Shown in pieces: positions 4,890 to 7,456 of a stretch of 7,456 nt of DNA. The notes beneath the pieces are model-generated. The model searched no databases, was not told where the DNA came from, and saw nothing but the letters and a program-made list of their open reading frames with translations. Each line of letters starts with the position of its first letter. Position 1 is the first letter of the stretch. Origin of the DNA: Candidatus Fermentibacteraceae bacterium (GTDB lineage Bacteria; Fermentibacterota; Fermentibacteria; Fermentibacterales; JCC-6); the NCBI GenBank assembly GCA_030596465.1, contig JAUVJW010000086.1, positions 1-7,456 of the forward strand, read 5' to 3'. The translations under genes and the position numbers were made by a program.

Positions 4890-6044
4890 ATGAAGACTGG
4901 TATTTTATGTCTGGTTTTGCTTGTTACGGTCACTGTGTGTGCCAGCGGCGGGGAGCCTGAGGTTCTCTGGAGTGCCAGATTTCCTGACTGCGGCGGTTCA
5001 GTTGTGTGGGATGCCGCAGAAACTTCGCCTGGAGGATATATCGCAGTTGGTGAAGTTTGTACTGGTACAGCAGGGGAAAAGGCACTGAATATATGCAGAG
5101 TGGATGGTGACGGATTAATTCTCTGGGAGAATACATCCCTCAGTCTTGGAAACGCGTCCGCGCATTCCATTGAAGGGTTGGCAGACGGGTTTGTTATCTG
5201 TGGCGTTTGTTCTGACTCTTCAGGTAAACACGGTCTGGTTCTCAGAGTTGACGAAAACGGTAACACCTTGTGGAGTACAGATGTAGGCTATGAGTATGAT
5301 GACGCTTTGTTTGATTTATGTCTCTCTCCGTCCGGCAATATTCTTGCTGTAGGGTATTCCTTAAACAGAGAGACAGCGGATAATGATATTTTTGTTGTCT
5401 GTGTATCTGATTCTGGAAATGTTCTCTGGCAGAAAAGATATGTGGCCCCTGAATATCAAACAGCTTATTCTGTCATACCATCAATTGATTTTGGCCAGGG
5501 ATATATTCTTACAGGATCTGACAACGGAAATATTTTCCTGATGGAAATAGATATTCAGGGGAACTGGAGTTGGAAATCAAACCATCACCTCGAGGGGAAT
5601 CAGATCGGTAGAAGCGTGACTGCGTCTTTTGGGGGAGAGTACATAGTTGCTGGAAGCACCAGAGGAAGCAGTGGTTTTTCAGATGTTCTTCTGGTTTTTT
5701 TTGACGGAGACGGGAAAGTTAACAGAGATCATGTCTGGGGTTCTGATGGACCGGATAATGCCTATTTCATTCAGGAAGTATCTCCGGCCGGATTTGTTGT
5801 TCTTGTGAATTTCAATACCGGAGCTGGAGAAGGCTACCGGCCTTATCTTTTCAGATTTGATCCGTGGCTTTCTGTTGTCTGGACGGTGGAAATTGCAGAC
5901 CGCGATGCTCTCTGTTATTCCCTGACGCGGACTTCTGATGACGGATTTCTTGTAACCGGTAAGATATCCTCTGCCGAAGGGGGTACAGACTATTCTTCCT
6001 GTGTTGTCCGGTTATCCCCTGAAGACCTGTTCAACTGGGAATAG
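4890..6044 (+). CDS. Secreted seven-repeat beta-propeller protein of unknown function
   Basis: The 384-residue protein starts at ATG 4890 with AGGGGG (4880-4885) close upstream. The frame is open back to 4326, but that part is antisense to patB. The leader MKTGILCLVLLVTVTVCASG is a typical export signal; VTVC is only a poor lipobox, so cleavage after CAS or CA is more likely. The mature part is built of about 50-residue repeats. Each has a GGYIAVGE / DGFVICGV / GNILAVGY-like strand pair and then a DxxGxxLW turn: DGDGLILW (72-79), DENGNTLW (121-128), SDSGNVLW (173-180), DIQGNWSW (221-228), DGDGKVNR (272-279) and DPWLSVVW (324-331). An N-terminal EVLW (24-27) and a last strand DGFLVTGK (351-358) close a ring of about seven blades. 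Such outer-surface repeat proteins are common in FCB bacteria and mostly uncharacterised. There is no C-terminal sorting domain. Its end overlaps the convergent elbB-like gene by 33 bp. Confidence 0.82.
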   Translation: MKTGILCLVLLVTVTVCASGGEPEVLWSARFPDCGGSVVWDAAETSPGGYIAVGEVCTGTAGEKALNICRVDGDGLILWENTSLSLGNASAHSIEGLADGFVICGVCSDSSGKHGLVLRVDENGNTLWSTDVGYEYDDALFDLCLSPSGNILAVGYSLNRETADNDIFVVCVSDSGNVLWQKRYVAPEYQTAYSVIPSIDFGQGYILTGSDNGNIFLMEIDIQGNWSWKSNHHLEGNQIGRSVTASFGGEYIVAGSTRGSSGFSDVLLVFFDGDGKVNRDHVWGSDGPDNAYFIQEVSPAGFVVLVNFNTGAGEGYRPYLFRFDPWLSVVWTVEIADRDALCYSLTRTSDDGFLVTGKISSAEGGTDYSSCVVRLSPEDLFNWE

Positions 6045-6680
6045 TTCTTTCAGGGCATTAACCATGCTGATTGCACCTTCCAGCACTTGTGCCGGTCCTG
6101 TTGCGGTCATGTACGCAGGCGTTGTTACTATTCTGTTTTTTTTATCTGTGTAAGCTTGATCCGCAGGACAGTCAACATGTTCACAACCCATGTCTCTTAT
6201 TTTTCCGGCAGTAATTGAATCTGTCCCGATGGTAACTGTTATACCGGGTATACATCTTGCCACCAGAGTAGGGGCTATACACATGGCTCCAATGGGAATT
6301 CCCCTCCTGTGCGCACTTTTAAGGAAAAGGTCAACATCCGGATGTGCCTTACAGGATGCGCCCCGCACAGCAAAATCACAGAGAGTTAACGCTGCTCCCA
6401 GCCCTCCTGGAATTACAATGGCATCAATTTCATTGAGAATGTCCTTACTCAGTTTCTGAATTTTTCCTCTGGCAATTCTGGCACTTTCCTGCATTGTATT
6501 TCTTGATGGAATATCCTGTCCGTTCAAATATGATATTGTTCTCTTTTGGGGAGAGTCGGGGGCAGTGAAAACAATTTCCCAACCTTTCTGATCGATTGCT
6601 ATGATGGCAGAGACGCTTTCATGAATTTCAGAGCCATCCATGTTGCCGCAACCCGATAGGAGTACTGCTATTCTGGGCAT
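6012..6680 (-). CDS. elbB: ElbB-like DJ-1/PfpI superfamily protein (glyoxalase-type)
   Basis: The 222-residue protein matches E. coli ElbB (about 217 residues) in length and motifs. It opens with IAVLLSGCGNMDGSEIHESV, whose Glu18 sits at the acidic position of the DJ-1 active site. It continues with IDAIVIPGGLGAALTL (85-100) and the nucleophile elbow GAMCIAPT (131-138), with Cys134 as the likely nucleophile. A conserved later part carries IGTDSITAG and VTTPAYM. ElbB-type proteins are cytoplasmic; glyoxalase III activity and links to isoprenoid synthesis have been proposed, but the physiological role is not settled. AAGGAG (6692-6687) lies 6 nt before the ATG. The 3' end overlaps the convergent propeller gene by 33 bp. 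Family assignment is firm, function modest. Confidence 0.88.
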   Translation of the reverse strand: MPRIAVLLSGCGNMDGSEIHESVSAIIAIDQKGWEIVFTAPDSPQKRTISYLNGQDIPSRNTMQESARIARGKIQKLSKDILNEIDAIVIPGGLGAALTLCDFAVRGASCKAHPDVDLFLKSAHRRGIPIGAMCIAPTLVARCIPGITVTIGTDSITAGKIRDMGCEHVDCPADQAYTDKKNRIVTTPAYMTATGPAQVLEGAISMVNALKELFPVEQVFRG

Positions 6681-6714
6681 GTTTTTCTCCTTTATTTGTG
6701 CGTATTGAAAAAAA

Positions 6715-6744
6715 TTGCTTTCCGGGTTATCTAATGGGTATCAT
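6715..6744 (+). promoter_or_regulatory. Candidate promoter for the terminal outer-membrane gene
   Basis: TTGCTT (6715-6720) and TATCAT (6739-6744) are spaced by 18 bp, about 30 bp before the start codon at 6775. The region between the two divergent genes is only 94 bp, so it must also hold the elbB promoter; I could not pick out a convincing one for the minus strand. Confidence 0.35.
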
Positions 6745-6774
6745 ATACAACTTGTTAATTGGAAGGGAAACACC

Positions 6775-7434
6775 ATGAGAATAGTTAAAATGCTCTGCCT
6801 GACAGCGTTTCTTGCAGCGGGACAAGGTTGTTACTACGGCTCAATGACAGGAGCGCGGACGCTTGGAGAAAACCACATGACCGTAACCGGAGCTGTTGCT
6901 CTCCCAGCTTACTTTAATGCGGATGACCGAAGGGAAGCGGGAGAGAATGAAATTGATGATGTACCTGCTTCGCCCAGTGTAATCTTTCTTTCCGGTGCCA
7001 GTAAAAAAATAGATATTGGTATTTCCGGACGAGCTTACGGTATTGGGCCTCTGGTAAGGGTAGGCGTTTTCAATCCGGAAGAAAAAGAGGCCCTTTCTCT
7101 TGTTGCCGGGGCAAGCTATATCATACCGGCCAAACTTCTTGCCACGCAGTTTGGAGTTTCAGCAGGATATCTGTTTGGTACATCCCTTGAAGTGTATGCA
7201 GGATGGGACGGCGGGTATGGCCCGGATGTGATAAATATTCCCGAGGACGCTGACGGCAACAATGACTGGGATGAGGTGGAAAACAAGTTTCACCACAGCA
7301 TTAACGCTGGTGTGATGTACGGTCTTTCGGCGGGTGAAGAGGAATGGATGCCTGAGTCAATCGGCTTTGAATTCGCGATACCCATGGATCTTACAAGAAA
7401 CCTTGTAATGTTTGGTCTTGCAGTTAGTTATTAG
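6775..7434 (+). CDS. Putative outer-membrane lipoprotein or small beta-barrel protein
   Basis: The 219-residue protein starts at ATG 6775, with GGAAGGG at 6761-6767 as ribosome binding site (7-nt gap). The frame extends upstream to 6715 without a better start. The leader MRIVKMLCLTAFLAAGQGC has a charged n-region and a Cys at 19 after Gly, an imperfect lipobox (GQGC), so lipidation is likely but not certain. The mature part alternates hydrophobic and polar residues in strand-like segments rich in Gly and aromatics: HMTVTGAVALPAYF, KIDIGISGRAYGIGPLVRVGVF, TQFGVSAGYLFGTSLEVYAGWD, HHSINAGVMYGLSA and RNLVMFGLAVSY. It ends in an aromatic residue, as outer-membrane barrels do. An acidic loop (DADGNNDWDEVEN, about 160-172) could bind calcium. 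I do not recognise a named family. The 22 bases after the stop hold nothing I can call. Confidence 0.72.
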   Translation: MRIVKMLCLTAFLAAGQGCYYGSMTGARTLGENHMTVTGAVALPAYFNADDRREAGENEIDDVPASPSVIFLSGASKKIDIGISGRAYGIGPLVRVGVFNPEEKEALSLVAGASYIIPAKLLATQFGVSAGYLFGTSLEVYAGWDGGYGPDVINIPEDADGNNDWDEVENKFHHSINAGVMYGLSAGEEEWMPESIGFEFAIPMDLTRNLVMFGLAVSY

Positions 7435-7456
7435 AAAACCCGGTCGCCGAAGCAAC

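Noticed and set aside
1..7456. CRISPR array, insertion sequence, integrase, toxin-antitoxin or phage genes
   Set aside because: No regularly spaced repeats, terminal inverted repeats, transposase motifs or small toxin-like pairs were seen on either strand.

Overview
The window is from a bacterium of the FCB (Fibrobacterota-Chlorobiota-Bacteroidota) lineage. Two secreted proteins end in C-terminal regions that look like type IX secretion (T9SS) sorting domains, most genes have good AGGAG-type ribosome binding sites, and secreted beta-propellers dominate. The overall style reminds me of Candidatus Fermentibacterota, but that placement comes from memory and is not demonstrated here.

Layout. Bases 1-231 are intergenic with one hairpin. 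Bases 232-836 (+) hold a broken gene for a small secreted protein of unknown function, with one in-frame stop and one frameshift. A perfect 13-bp hairpin (904-935) separates it from a minus-strand operon. Read 5'->3' on the minus strand, that operon has a promoter-like element near 3170-3175 and a cobalamin (B12) riboswitch aptamer (3016-3165). A P13-like hairpin and a terminator-like hairpin follow (2963-3002), then a secreted seven-bladed beta-propeller (2936-1746). The last gene, a cell-surface protein (1749-952), overlaps the propeller gene in ATGA. Divergent from the riboswitch is an alkyltransferase-like DNA repair protein (3203-3535, +). It converges on a MalY/PatB-type PLP enzyme (4763-3546, -). 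Back-to-back promoters separate PatB from another secreted seven-repeat propeller (4890-6044, +). That gene overlaps tail-to-tail with an ElbB-like DJ-1/PfpI protein (6680-6012, -). Last is a putative outer-membrane or lipoprotein barrel protein (6775-7434, +).

Main point. The riboswitch places the propeller and surface protein under B12 control. The propeller resembles the BtuG fold class (the surface-exposed B12-capturing propeller of Bacteroides), but it carries a T9SS-like tail instead of a lipoprotein signal. The simplest reading is a two-protein, T9SS-exported B12 (or corrinoid) capture system with no TonB-dependent BtuB transporter beside it. The riboswitch and operon layout are read from the sequence; the ligand-capture role is inference. 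PatB makes homocysteine, the substrate of methionine synthase (B12-dependent MetH or B12-independent MetE), but it is a separate transcription unit.
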